Assembly: GCA_015832175.1 (NCBI GenBank)
Contig: WJXW01000007.1
Span: 1,116,001-1,180,000, forward strand
DNA: 64,000 nt
Direction: 5' to 3'
Origin: Paraphaeosphaeria minitans
Lineage: Eukaryota > Ascomycota > Dothideomycetes > Pleosporales > Didymosphaeriaceae
Shown: positions 1 through 11,475 of the stretch, piece after piece
Layout: every line of letters begins with the position of its first letter
How positions within the stretch are numbered: position 1 is the stretch's first letter
The notes under the pieces: model-generated
The model's database searches: none
Seen by the model: only the letters and a program-made list of their open reading frames with translations
What the model was told of the DNA's origin: nothing
Made by a program: the position numbers and the translations under genes

Positions 1-3000
1 GGCGATATCATGAACGAGCTTGCTTCAGACGAGAGCAAATACATGCGCGAGCTCCGCACCCTAGTCGATGGTGTCATTCCTGTCCTACTCAGCTGTGTTC
101 TGTCCAAATCGGACTCCGCAGTTGCTGCGGGACTTTTCAGCAAGTCATCAAGCACAGACCCGAGCGACGTTACGAAACCCATTGTTGGCATGGGAGTTTC
201 TCTCGAGCGCCTGAAGACGCTGCACAAACGGATTCCCAAGGAAGACCCAGACGCATTCCTGTCATGGGCTCAAAGTGCACAACGGATGTACACCGATTTC
301 ATTGCCGCATGGCGTTTGGGATTTCAGGACGTGGTCATCAGTCTTGCTTCTGCTGATGAGGATCCTTTCAAGCCAGCGAGAGTCGTCACGGGTCCCGAGG
401 ACGGAGCACCGTGGGACGAGGGTATGCCTCGCAACGCAGAAGGCTATGTGGTCAATGGTGATGGCGAGCGTGTTGACGTGGCATACATGCTCAAACGACC
501 TTTGGTTCGACTAAAGTATCTCGCTAAGAGCATCAAGGTCAGACTCGATCAAGGGTCTTCGTGCGTTGTTTGCTAACCTCTGATAGGGTATCAACCATCT
601 CCAGCCCACGGAACGATCGGAGAAGATGATGACGGTTTTCCAAGGCCTCGTCGCCACTGCTCGAAAGCGCTCTAACGATGAGCACGCACGCCTCGAAGAC
701 GAAGCTGCCGCAAATATAGATCCTACACGCTCGCGCGATCCTCGCAGTCTCGCACCTCTCGCAGGCGTTCGTATCGATCGGAACCGGTGCGTCCGTGCTC
801 GAGATCATTTCGATCTGCACCTTTACCATTCGACTGGACAGGAGGTCAACTGTCGTGTCGAAGTGCTCCTCCGAGACGACGCCCCAGGACATGGCGACAG
901 TGGAGATCTCCTGATCTGCGAAGTGGGTAACGCGGAACGCTGGCTACTGTTACCACCTGTTCAGCTGAACCGTATATCCGCCCGGAATGGGGATCGTGAG
1001 GGCGAGATAATAGTGATGATCAGGGGTTATCACGCCGACAGCAATGAGTGGCGTGAAGTAATGTCTCTGACGATAGACGACGAGCAAGTTGGGTTTGAGT
1101 GGGTGCAGATGCTCGGCCTTACCCCGATTCCTCCTCAGCTGTCTGAGCTTGTGCGAGACATACTACCTCAGAAAACGCAACGTCCCACAAGCAGCCATGC
1201 CTCTTCTTCCCTGGTTTCGGCAGCCACTGGGTCTAACCCGCCACACAAGAGCCGCACTCCTAGCCCCCATGAGATCGAGGTTCCCATTGGCGAGCAGGCT
1301 CTTGTTACGTCAAAACGATGGAGGTTTGACACGCCAGATCGGCAGCGACACTCACGAACTGTATCTCCGATTACTCCACCAAGCAGCGATGTCCTTGCTA
1401 CCGCTCAACCGCGTCCGGCATCCCCGTCGTCACCGCTAGGGTTTCAGAAACGTGGCGCGAAGGCCACATCTCCACGCCGAGAAGAAGATGATCCAAGCCA
1501 ACGTACGCCGAGAAGTCTGAACGACGCTTTGCAACTTACCTCGAGTGGCTCTCCTTCGAGTCTGAGGCGCGCAAAAGCACACAGGCGATCCAAGACTATA
1601 TCTTCGCCCTCTGAATCTCGTCCTTCGAGACAGATTACGCTAGATGATCCCATTGAGGAGGAGTCGGTGCAGAAGGTGAAGCCTCCCAGAAAGATGTCTA
1701 AGCGCCGGCAATCTGAGCAGCCACAATCGACAACCTCGTCAATGTTGTCTCAGTCAAGCAAGGGCTTCAGCGTCTGGCTGCCTACGCCGTCCGAAATCGA
1801 TCAGGATTCGGATGAATCTGAGGATGACGATCGCTCCGACCTTTCTGTAGACGACGGCCATGACCCTCCCGTACGGCCTCTTGTGCATCGACGCGCATCT
1901 TCGGTGCCGACATTGGACATGCCGACCATTCCGAGATTACGCAAGCCTAGCGGGTCTTCCACTACCGTACAAGCCGACGAGCGGAGCAAAACCCCAGAAC
2001 CACCCGCGTCGGCACCTTCGCAATTCGAGGAAGTGCAGGAAATAATTGACGAAGACCCTGCAGCTACAGCAGCGGACGATGACCCGCCTCCACCTCCCCC
2101 GCATCGTTCGAAGACCCCAACGACACCCGTCACTCTGAAAGGATCCAAGACTCAGGTGCTCACACCCACTCCTGGTGGTTTCAGGAACAAACGACGATCG
2201 TCGTCTCCACTCAAACATGAATATGAGCCTTCGACCTGTTCAGAGACGTCAAGCGAAAGCGAGGAAGAGGTATCGGAGACGGAAGAATCAGCAACTTCGG
2301 AATCCTCCGAGGATGAGCTTGAAGATGATGTTCCTACGCCGTTGCTGCCGCTAACTCAGCTGCCTCTAATTCAGCCGCCTCAACCAAGGGAGTTCCCCAA
2401 GGTGTCACCTCCTAGCTCAATATACACACTCCCTAATGGGACGATCACGCCTTCTCAGTCAGCATCAAACACTCCATATAGGGCAGTACCTCAAGACTCT
2501 GTCCAAGCATCCAAAGCTATAGCGTCCATTTTCACGTGGTCGGATGCTGGCAGATGGGACGGCTTGCATCCCAACGAATGCAGCATCGTCGTGATGCCAG
2601 GGAAAATCGAGGTTCACGAGATCTCTACAGTCGATGAGATCATACCGTCTACATCCAAAACTCCCTTGATCGCGGTCGAGCTGACGCCGCTGGTCCCGCT
2701 CCGCAAATCGACAGCCATTGATATCTCGATTCGATCCCCGCCCACGGCCGAATCACGCATCAAGAGCGGGAACAACATTATGCTACGGAGTCGCAACGCG
2801 CAAGAGTGCGCGCAGCTCTATGCGATGATCAACCACTCACGCATCAACAATCCTACCTACATCGCTCTCCAGAATGCAAGAGGTCCGTATGGCCAGTCAA
2901 GCTGGGCCGAGGTCATGGACCGCCAAAACGCATCTCGCCCGAATCCCGGTGACAAGACCAGCTTCTGGACTGGCACACTTGGTCGACGTAGCTCGTACCG

Positions 3001-3673
3001 TAAGACAACCACTCGCGCGGCCTCCATCTCCGCGGCCACCGAATCCTCCGTTGGCACGATGAACACAGCGCTGCGCAGTGCGCTCGGCCGCTTCAGTTTT
3101 GGCAAGAATGGGCGCTTCAACGTCAGAGACTCGACCCTAGGGTCCCGCAGTCTCAATAGCTTCGACACAGGTTCGAGCGGTTCCGGCTCAGGTCCGGGCT
3201 CAGGGTCAAGCACTCCCAACCCCGGCCGCGCACCTGGCGCCCCGGCAGGCATAAAAAACACCAAAGTGCGCCTCTACGAGCGTGAGACCCTCACCAAATG
3301 GCGCGACATGGGCGCCGCGCGCCTCACCATCATGCTGCCATCTCTCGACCCGACCGCCTCGCCGTCAAATCCCCTCTCCCGTAGCCCCGGTACGCGAAAC
3401 CCTAGCCAGGAGAAGCGTATCGTCGTGACGGGCAAGAAAGACCAGAATACGCTGCTGGATGTGACGCTGAGCGAGAGCTGCTTTGAGCGCGTGGCGAGGA
3501 GCGGGATTGCAGTGAGCGTGTGGGAAGATATCATTGGTGCGGATGGGGTCGCGGGACGAGCGGCGCAGACGGGGGGGGTGATGGGGAGCCGGGCGAGGGT
3601 TTTTATGGTGCAGATGAAGAATGAGCGGGAGTGTGCGTTCTGCTTCAGTTTGTTGGGGAAGATGAGGTATTAG
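1..3673 (+). CDS. DH-domain (Rho GEF-like) protein, 3' part, two exons
   Basis: The gene is cut by the left window edge. Exon 1 is open from base 1 to 537 and exon 2 runs 587-3673, giving 1207 visible residues. Residues 1 to about 215 resemble a Dbl-homology domain: an opening helix with NELASDESKYMRELRTLV and a later helix RPLVRLKYLAKSIKGINHL that is completed only by splicing. Residues about 232-357 look like a PH-type beta domain. A long Ser/Pro-rich, acidic, probably disordered region follows, with six prolines near residue 680. A second PH-like stretch lies at about 821-934, and the last 135 residues (from KVRLYERETLTKW) resemble a RanBP1/EVH1-type PH fold. DH proteins usually load GTP onto Rho-type GTPases at the cell cortex; here that role is inferred from the fold. 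The ATG at 10 is internal to the DH domain and is not the true start. The gene shows no RIP damage. Confidence 0.8.
538..586 (+). other. spliceosomal intron, 49 nt
   Basis: Exon 1 ends in AAG at 537. The donor is GTCAGA, a branch-like GCTAAC lies at 572-577 and the acceptor TAG ends at 586. Splicing joins reading phase 0 to phase 0 and restores the DH-domain helix across the junction; without splicing the frame ends at 576. The size and the close branch-acceptor spacing are typical of filamentous ascomycetes. Confidence 0.9.
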
Positions 3674-4655
3674 GTGACCTGAGGCGAGGTGCGAGCGTGA
3701 AGGACGGTGTGGGCATAGAAAGGGTTTTTTTTTCGGTCTGAATTTTTTGGCGGATATACCTGCCTTCGGGCTTCTCTTTCTTATGTATGCATTATGAGGG
3801 TGGGGTAGCGATGGCGTCTTTATGTGGGTAGCGATTTTGTCGTTCTTGTTGTTTGTGGTTACATTCTGTCGGGGGCATGGGAGCACGATACCGAGCGATG
3901 TTTATGAGATGTATACTTTTAGGTGTGAATGCTTTTGGAGAGATGAGGGGGTGTATGCATAGAAAAAGAGGTGTAATGTCTGTGGAGGAGGGAGGGAGGG
4001 GGAGGGAGGAGAGAGTGGATAGAGTAATAAATTAATGCGGATAACTATCACAACCGTGGACGTGTGTGAGAGGCAGGGTGACATGAGCGGTACTGCATCT
4101 CGTCTCGCACTTGCATTTAAGATTCGCGCCTTCCTGTTAAAAGGGGTAGGTATGACGCGGAGGCTGGAAGGGCATATAAGCTGCTTTTTTTCAATGGGGG
4201 GGGGGGGTTTCTCTTCTTTTCACAATCGTTTTCAAACTGTGGAGCGTTGACTAAAATTCATCGCAGAAGATTTCATAATGGAGCGGCGCATTTGTAATGT
4301 CTAAAATAGAGTGGGAGTGAGTGTGTGTGCATCTATAGGGTTTTTAAAATCACTCGATCTCGCACACTATATGGAGGGGGATAAGGGAGGAGGGAGCTTT
4401 TCTAGGGCAGCGTGTTTAAAATAAGAATACAAGCAGAGTTATATTTAGAATTACAGGAGACACTTTTCTTTTTATAGTAGACTGGAGCATGTTTCCTTGA
4501 TAAGATAATACTATATATGTGGAGATATCTACTATGTGTAGTTAATAGTTTATATCCGCGAGCAGAAAGAGAAAGCGTAAATTAAAATAGAGATTTTCTA
4601 GGTAACGGGGCCTTTAAGAGAGGGCAAGACTACTTTATACATATAGGTAGGCGGT
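3674..4655. other. 3' flank of the DH gene, GC-to-AT transition
   Basis: This stretch holds the presumed 3' UTR and terminator of the DH gene, with a T-run at 3726-3733 and an AATAAA-like stretch near 4025. No convincing gene is seen: short open frames here have no recognisable motifs and lie in low-complexity DNA. Composition slides from balanced to AT-rich between about 4250 and 4500, which marks the edge of the RIP-affected block. Confidence 0.6.
4196..4207 (+). repeat. G homopolymer, 12 nt
   Basis: Twelve consecutive G lie about 530 bp after the DH stop codon. The tract is striking because it sits just before the shift to AT-rich DNA. Its exact length may be affected by sequencing error. 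Confidence 0.8.
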
Positions 4656-4750
4656 AGCTTAACTTAACTTAACTTAGCTTAACTTAATCTAACTTAACTT
4701 GGCTTAACTTAATTTAACTTAACTTGGCTTAACTTAACTTAACTCAACTC
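4656..4750 (+). repeat. AACTT pentanucleotide tandem repeat
   Basis: About 19 units of AACTT and variants (AGCTT, GGCTT, AATTT, AATCT, AACTC) follow each other without gaps. Variant units recur in a rough longer period. The array lies about 215 bp from the insertion point of Gypsy-1 copy B. It does not resemble the TTAGGG telomere repeat. Confidence 0.9.
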
Positions 4751-4965
4751 TCCTCTTGCCAAAATAAACGCCAACAATAATATAGAGCTATCTAAAGAGA
4801 AACTCTAAAAAAAAGCTCGCTAAGGATATTATACTACAAAATTAAAGATAACGCCTTATATATACGTAGCTATTAACTGCCCTCCTCGAAGTTTAAACAT
4901 TTTTCTCGCCAGAGATTTATTTTGGAAAACGAAATCTACATTAGCTATAGGGAAGAGGATACTTA
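4751..4965. other. AT-rich spacer up to the outermost insertion site
   Basis: This is pre-insertion DNA left of Gypsy-1 copy B. It ends in ACTTA (4961-4965), the left target-site duplication. No gene or known repeat is recognised in it. Confidence 0.6.
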
Positions 4966-5373
4966 TATTAAATCCAATAGGGTAGCTAGTCCTAAAGGGT
5001 TAAGGTTAGTTCTTAGGCAGGAGGACTTACAAAGGTAGAAGGTCTTATTAATATAATAGTATTTTATAAAGTGTAATAAGTTAATAATATAGTCTGCTAG
5101 AATCTAAGTAATGGATTAATAAATAGGTTAAACATAAGTATAAAGGTTTATACTTACGTTCCTATATACTTTAAGCAATTAGTAGACTAATTACTCTAAT
5201 TTAACTAATTAAGCACTAATTAGTTACTTAGTATATTAAGTGCTTAGTCTAATTAGTTATCTTAGCGCTCTAATTATAATAATTAGGTTATATAACCTCT
5301 TATACTATGCCACTTAAACAACAATATAGATATATATAAAGGTTCTAAAAGGTCTAGCCTTTAAATCTTAACA
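4966..5373 (-). repeat. 3' LTR of Gypsy-1 copy B
   Basis: It is 408 bp and reads TGTTAAG...ATA on the minus strand (ATA for ACA). The bases just right of it read as a purine-rich tract (GAGGGAGATAA) on the minus strand, the plus-strand priming site expected beside a 3' LTR. It is nearly the same as the LTR at 63560-63967 and close to the copy E LTRs. Confidence 0.92.
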
Positions 5374-5539
5374 TTATCTCCCTCCTTGCTAAGATTTATC
5401 CTTAAATTAAATAACTATATCTTATGCCTAGCTATAACTAGAGCTTACCCCGCGTTATAAGTAGCGTTAGCTTACTTATATTATACCTAAATAACTTTCT
5501 AAGCCTAGCCCCACCTATTACTACTACCCAACTAATTTT

Positions 5540-6031
5540 ATTAACTCCTTTAGTAAAGTTATAGTTAAGAAATACTTAATATGTATAAAACATAACTATA
5601 TTTATATAGTTCACGTTTAGTCTAGAAAATATAAAGAATGTATTTATTAAGGTTAACGTTGCAATATACACGTTTTAGAGTCTAAGTTTAAGCGTTTACT
5701 TATAGAGAAAGAGAAGTTATATACATAGTTAAAAGAGTTAAGAGAAACACAAAAGGCTACGTTTAAGGCCTATAAGGAGGTGTTAAAGAAATTACGTATT
5801 ACACATGTACACAAAGATTAGTTATATTAGTAAATAGATTTATTAGATAAGCGTGCTAAGGATGCAATAGCGGTTAAGAAAAAGAATATTAAAGAGACTA
5901 AATCTTATAAGGCTGTTAATCTAGTAGTTAATAAGACTCCTTTAGGTCCTTTCTTATTTCCTACAGTATAGAGCGCTTTTAAGGATTTCCTATTAGAGTT
6001 CTAGAATAATCTAGTGCCTTTACTATCTTAG
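5540..6031 (+). pseudogene. Antisense ORF of Gypsy-1 copy B (Cys motif plus coiled coil)
   Basis: This frame lies on the plus strand, opposite to the element's gag-pol, between the 3' LTR and the chromodomain. It reads a Cys cluster (KYKECIY.G.RCN) followed by about 100 charged residues rich in Lys, Glu, Leu and Gln (FKRLLIEKEKLYT, LKELRET) that look like a coiled coil, then a hydrophobic end and TAG at 6029-6031. Its in-frame stops sit where Gln codons would fit. Copy E has the same version. Such small Cys-plus-coil proteins are common as hypothetical proteins in fungi; I know no proven function. Confidence 0.6.
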
Positions 6032-6039
6032 GTAAGAAT

Positions 6040-8809
6040 AACATTATACTACGTAGGTTATTAGTAGAATTCTCTAATCTTTTATTAATAGTTTCCTAGA
6101 TAGTTCTTTAGTTTCTAAGTGTTTTTACTGTGTAGGTAACCTTTCCACTTAATAAGGTATGTGTTATTTTTCTAATTATAATCTAGAATCCTTTTAACTT
6201 TAAATTCGTTTTCCTCCTTAGTCTAGTTATAGAAGGTGATCTTAACTAGTATATTAGAGTCTGCTAGTTCTAGTAGTAATACGTAGAATACTAGATATAT
6301 CTTTACGTTTAGCGGTAGTTCTAACTTATAGTTTACTAGTAATATTTACTTAGAAACGTAAAATAGTCTAACCTTAATATAATCTAGTTTCTTGTGTTTT
6401 AAAAGTTCTTTGTAAGCAAATATGCTTTATCCCCCTTCTTTAGCTAAGGTGCTGTTTTTTGTTTTTAGTTTTAGTATAAAATTAACTACTATTAAACCTT
6501 CTTAAGAGTTTCTTAGAGTTGTTAGTGTATTTTCTTTATATTTTCTACTAGTTTAATAGCTTCTTTTACTTTAATTATTATAGGAAATTATTAATTAAAG
6601 AGATATAGGTATCTTCTATAGTTTAAATAAAATAGTGTATGTCCTAATACTACTAATACTTTGTTATTATAGGCTAACTATACTATAGATAGTAATAAAA
6701 CCTAGTTATTCTTCTAACTATTGTAGTAAATACGTAGGTACGTTTCTATAGTTTAGTTTATACGTTCTGTCTATCTATCTATTTATAGATAGTAAGCTAT
6801 TAATAGCTTTTGTTTCGTTCTAAGTAAGGCTATAAGTATTATCTAGTAATTTAACATAAAAAGCTTATCCCTATCGCTAATAATTGTTTTTGGGATTCTA
6901 TAATATCTAATTAGTTAGTCTAGGATAAGAAAAGCGAGTTCTTTTACTATTATTCTTTTAAGGCATAGAATAAGCTTAATATACTTAGTTAGTTAGTAGA
7001 CTATTACTAGTATACTATTATATTTAATTCCTGTTGTTAGATCTTTAGAGTTTAGAATTCCTGTAATAAAATCTATAGTGATGTCTTCCTATAGTGCTAT
7101 TAGTATTATAATTACTTACATCTCTCTATATTTAAGATGCGTACTATGTTTATTTTTCTAGCATTCTATATATTTATAGATATAAGCTATTATAGCTTCT
7201 TTAATTCTGTTAAAGGTGTAATTCCTTTAGATAAGTTTTATTATTTTTGTAATGCCTAAGTGCCTATACATAGGGTTATCGTAGTATTATTAGATAATCT
7301 TAGTCTATGTTGGTTTGGCTCAATCTGCAATTAAGCATTTGAGGGTTGATAGTATACTATCGTGCAAAGGGTGAGAAGTAGGTTCAATTAATTATGTCTG
7401 GTCTATCGTACAAAGGGGCACTAAGGACCTTATGAAGTCTCTGCCTCTTAGCGCTGACCTAAGCAGGGGGTCCTTATGCAGGTCCTTATAGGTAGGTAGG
7501 GCCTTATAAAGTCTCTGCCTCTTAGCGCTAACCTAAGTAGTGGGTCCTTGTGCGGGTGCCTACAGGTAGGTAGGCCCCTATTTCACTTAGTGCTATTTGT
7601 ACGATAAACTATACGGACAGTCTATAGATTATCTAGAACTTCTTAGTTAATTACTAAAAGTTAATTTTATTCTACTATTAGTTCTAGAAATCTATCTTTA
7701 CCTTATAAAGGATTGCGAAGAAGGTTTTTCCTTTTTCTTCTACTAGATTACTTTATTAGCTAAAAGCCTCTACTCTGCCATTTTCTTTTCTAGCTATATA
7801 GATAATTTTAAACTTATACTACCTAGTAGTCTATAACTATCTTTATTATTATAGCGTAAGTTCTTTTATCGTTGTAAACCTTAGAAGATTTTTATAATCT
7901 ATATAGATTTCTAGCGTGAAGTAACTAAGCGAGTAGATTCTTTAGTACTTTAAAGCTTTAATAATAGCGTATAGTTCTTTATTATATATATTATATTGTG
8001 TTTTAGCGTTATTAAATTTGCATAAGTAATAGGTAATTAGGTGTTATTTACTATTACGTTCTTATTTAGCGTAGGCGCCTAGTGTAAGATCGCTAGCGTT
8101 TGTCTTAAATTATAGTAGTTTATCACTTCTAAAATAAATAAGAATAGGTTCTATAATACATACTATCTTAAGGAGTTAGAATAATATTTCGCACTTATTT
8201 ATCTATTTAAAGGGTACGTCCTTCTTTATAAATTTTATTAAAGGTATTGTAACCTTTATATAATTCTAGAAAATCATTAGTTAAATCTACAGAATCTTAA
8301 GAATTCTTAGATATTCTTGGCTGTCTTTAGTATTAGCTAGTTTTTAATATATTTAATTTTACTTAGTGCTATTTTAATTCTTTTTATAGTAATAATGTGT
8401 TCTAGGAATTTAAGTTATTTAATATTAAACTTATATTTCTTAAGTTTAATATAAAGGCATGCTTTGTCTAGTGCTTCTAATACTATCTATATATGCTTAG
8501 TGTAGTTAGATTCGTTTTTAAAAAAGACGAGGATATTATCTATATATGCAATAATAAATATGTCTAGATGTTCGTAAAGTACGTTATTAATAAGTAATAT
8601 AAAAGCTACTAGTGCGTTTATAAGTCTAAAAGGCATAATTTTATATTTAAATAGTTTATAGCGTAATTAAAACACTATTTTCTATTCTTTACCTTTCTTA
8701 ATTTATATAAGGTGGTAACTGTCTCTTAGATCTATTATTATAAATATCTTAGCTTAAAATAGTTAATCTTGTAACTCTATAATATTTAGTAGTAGATATT
8801 AGTTCTTTA
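6040..8809 (-). pseudogene. Gypsy-1 copy B pol, C-terminal half (RT to chromodomain)
   Basis: Read on the minus strand, the RT active-site region AYIDNILVFSKN lies near 8530-8565, followed by RNase H (about 8080-8120), the integrase zinc finger and core (about 6700-7250) and a chromodomain (about 6095-6165, pattern YLIKWKGY...ENTWEP with stops at Trp). It is cut by a Copia-1 solo LTR at 7308-7619 and ends at 8809, where Gypsy-3 interrupts RT. The rest of pol resumes at 57791. Confidence 0.85.
7308..7619 (-). repeat. Copia-1 solo LTR
   Basis: This is a 312-bp LTR with TG...CA ends and a perfect TSD GTCTA (7303-7307, 7620-7624). It holds two 74-bp tandem units (7428-7501, 7502-7575). A lone LTR with matching TSDs is the product of recombination between the two LTRs of a former complete element. 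It interrupts the integrase region of Gypsy-1 copy B. Confidence 0.93.
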
Positions 8810-8980
8810 TATTGTGGGGGGTATAGAGACTTAGTGTTAATTAATTGTATTAAATAAAAACTATAGTTAGGGAGCTAGATACTTAGGTATAAACGCGTAG
8901 AGATCTGGCGCGTAAGGGCGTAAGTCTAATAAGTAAGAACTTTATCTAATTACTCTAGGCTTACGCCTAGCTCTATAACA
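8810..8980 (-). repeat. 3' LTR of Gypsy-3
   Basis: It is 171 bp and aligns with 50998-51169 plus 57760-57785. It lacks about 27 bp that the right LTR has, the segment lying between two CTAAT motifs. On the minus strand an AGGAAGGGAGGATAG tract adjoins its start. Confidence 0.85.
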
Positions 8981-10134
8981 CTATCCTCCCTTCCTAAAAG
9001 CTTTGTCTTAGAAGCTTTAAATAATTATTCTAGCTATTTACTTTCTGCGTATATATCTTATAGGTTACTATATTAGTAGTAACGTAGTAAGGTGACTAGG
9101 TAGCGTACTTTAGAGCTACTCTATGCGACGCTTACTAATAGGGCTATTCTATTAGCTTACTTATACGTAAATGTAGGTAAGTACAGTGCTATTTATTACG
9201 CTGGCTAGCCTTAATTATAATTTAATTAACTAGTGCTAACATTTAGCTTTAAGCTCTAGTTGTATAAATATCTATTATTAGGATCTACGTAATCGCTATC
9301 GCCTTATTATATTGCTTAAAAAACGCTATGCTAAATCGCTAGGGCATGTTAGGGTAGCGTTAATAATACTCTAAAAGGTGCTCTTAACAACCTATTACGT
9401 TAACGTGTGCTTTTTATATGGCGTTATTAAAATCCTCTTACTTAATTAAGAACTTTAGTAGTCCTTTAGTGCTAGTGTTTAGGTTAATAGCGTAATAATT
9501 AACCTTATAATTAATAATTACCTTAACGTAATACACTAGGAGCCCCTCTTTTATATTTACTAGTTTTTAGGGCGTAGGTCTCTGTCTAATAAGAGGGTCT
9601 ATATTCTGTAGGTGTAATAGCTATAGGTAAAACTATAGGTAAATAGCTTTAAGTGTCTTATAGTTCTTAAAGTCTAGCTTAAACGTCTTACTAAATCTAT
9701 TAGCTGTTAAGTTACTAGAATAGGTGTTAATAACCTTAAATAGGCTAAGGTTCTTATTTAATAGGCCTTTTCTATATTATGTATAGACGTTACGCGTGTT
9801 TAGTATAACCTAGTTACTTTTATATAAGATAGGCGTAGGTATACGTTGCTTATTAGTATACTCTTTTATTTTGGCTTAGGCCTATTTAATTAATAGATGT
9901 GCGTTAAGTTTAATATTTTTAATTCTTGAAACTAGCTTATTAACTATAGATGTGTTATACACGTTCTTTTATCCTTTTAGCAACTCTCTTAGGGACTCTA
10001 TACTATAATATAGTAGGTAGCCCTTTATAGCTTTAAATAGGCTAACACTAGTAGTAGAGCTATAATTACTATTTGCCTTAAATTTTATAATTAGTAAGAG
10101 CTCTACCTAATTATCTTACTTATAATTAATGTAG
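8981..10134 (-). pseudogene. Gypsy-3 pol, integrase end and chromodomain
   Basis: Read on the minus strand, the integrase tail includes a GDQVLLSTKNI-like stretch (ILYK.N.V.LNTRNV) near 9800. A chromodomain-like segment lies at about 9390-9560 with LKFLIKWEDFNNATWKAHV. Fewer stops appear here than in Gypsy-1. The piece is cut at 10134 by Gypsy-1 copy F. About 400 bp between the chromodomain and the LTR hold no frame that I recognise. Confidence 0.75.
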
Positions 10135-10451
10135 TGTTATAAACTAGATAGTAATGTGGGAGTTAGGCACTTGTAAAGGTTTAATAAAGTAATAATAGGG
10201 TTATAGACGTAATAAAGAAATGCCAAGAGGCTTAGGTTAGATTACATAATACGCTTAGCCGCTTAGGAGCCCTAAGTAGCTAAGTAGGTTACGTAATGCG
10301 CTTAGTTGCTTAGGGACACTAAGTAGTAGAGCAGTCTTAGTATATAGGAACGCGAGGATGGGTCTCTATACTTATGTTTAATCTGTTTATTAATCTAATG
10401 TTTAGATTCTAGTAGACTAGATTATTAACTTAATACACTTTATAAGATACT
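10135..10451 (+). repeat. Gypsy-1 copy F 5' LTR, left part
   Basis: It matches the first part of the copy C LTR (51170-51579). It ends in ATACT at 10447-10451, where a Copia-1 LTR begins. The rest of this LTR lies inverted at 11066-11163 and begins with AGTAT, the reverse complement of ATACT. Confidence 0.9.
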
Positions 10452-10763
10452 TATAGGTTTGGCTTAATCTGTAATTAAGCATTTGAGGGTTAATAGTATA
10501 CTATTGTGTAAAGGGTAAGAAGTAGGCTTAATTAATTACGTCTTATCTATTGTACAAAGGGGCACTAAGGACCTTATAAAGTCTCTGCCTCTTAGCGCTA
10601 ACCTAAGCAGTGGGTCCTTGTGTGGGTCTTTATAGGTAGGTAGGGCCTTATAAAGTCTCTGCCTCTTAGCGCTGACCTAAGTAGTGGGTCCTTATGCGGG
10701 TCCCTATAGGTAGGCAGGCCCCTATTTCACTTAGTGCTATTTGTACGATAAACTGTATAGACA
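10452..10763 (-). repeat. Copia-1 LTR at an inversion junction
   Basis: This is a 312-bp LTR with two 74-bp units. Its own flanks do not match (ATACT on the left, GTTAT on the right). The left flank pairs with AGTAT at 11159-11163 and the right flank pairs with ATAAT at 34321-34325, both in inverse orientation. It therefore marks one end of an inversion and is not a simple solo LTR. Confidence 0.9.
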
Positions 10764-11163
10764 GTTATTATTATTATAGTCTATTCCTAGGTACTTTTTA
10801 AAGTAGGAATAAGTCTATAATCGTATATCTCCTCGCATGTATATTACTACAAAAATAACCTTTTTCTTATCTTTAAGGGATTTATCTAAGTTAAAGAAGT
10901 AGAGGTCTAACTAGAGAATCTAGACGTTAGTTTAAGATTATTTGCTAAAGTAAAGATTAGGTTTATACGCCTTACTACTATTCTTTATAAAAGTAATTTT
11001 AGTGGCACCTAAAGCTATAGAAGAGGTAGAAGTTTATAAAGCACTTATATTAAGGGTGTTTAAGGTATTAAATCTAAGAGGATAGCTAGTCCTAAAAGAT
11101 TAAAGTTAGTTCTTAGGTAGGAGTACTTATAGAAAGTAGAAGGTCTCATTAATATAATAGTAT
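10764..11163 (-). other. Inverted segment of Gypsy-1 copy F (LTR end, leader, gag start)
   Basis: These 400 bp belong to copy F but point the opposite way to its remaining parts. They hold the end of the 5' LTR (11066-11163) and the start of gag. They lie between two opposed Copia-1 LTRs, and the flanking 5-bp duplications pair crosswise as expected after recombination between two inverted Copia-1 insertions. Confidence 0.85.
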
Positions 11164-11475
11164 TATCTGTACAGTTTATTATACAAATAGCACTAAGTGA
11201 AATAGGGGCCTACCTACCTATAGGGACCCACACAAGGACCCACTACTTAGGTTAGCGCTAAGAGGCAGAGACTTTATAAGGCCTTGCCTACCTATAAGGA
11301 CCCGCACAAGGACCTACTGCTTAGGTTAGCGCTAAGAGGCAGAGACTTTATAAGGTCCTTAGTGCCCCTTTATATAATAGACTAGACGTAATTAATTAAA
11401 CCTACTTCTTACTCTTTACACAATACTATACTACTAACTCTTAAATGCTTAATTGCAGATTAAGCTAAACTAACA

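Noticed and set aside
1089..3534. Several open frames on both strands inside the DH gene
   Set aside because: They overlap the long coding exon in other frames and show composition typical of shadows of a GC-rich gene.
626..3673. A separate gene starting at the ATG at 626
   Set aside because: Splicing out 538-586 joins the frame to the upstream DH coding sequence and restores a DH helix, so this is exon 2 of one gene.
3853..4250. Short open frames in the 3' flank, both strands
   Set aside because: Low-complexity content, no motif, and a position in the UTR and gene-flank region.
4656..4750. Telomere or subtelomere repeat
   Set aside because: The unit AACTT does not match the fungal TTAGGG telomere and there is no array of it elsewhere in the window.
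7308..7619. The 312-bp repeat as a MITE or SINE
   Set aside because: It has no long terminal inverted repeats, it ends in TG...CA with 5-bp duplications, and in copies 2 and 4 it occurs as matching pairs around an internal gag region, so it is an LTR.
10452..10763. An ordinary solo LTR like that at 7308-7619
   Set aside because: Its flanks do not match each other; they pair crosswise with the flanks of copy 1, which requires an inversion.
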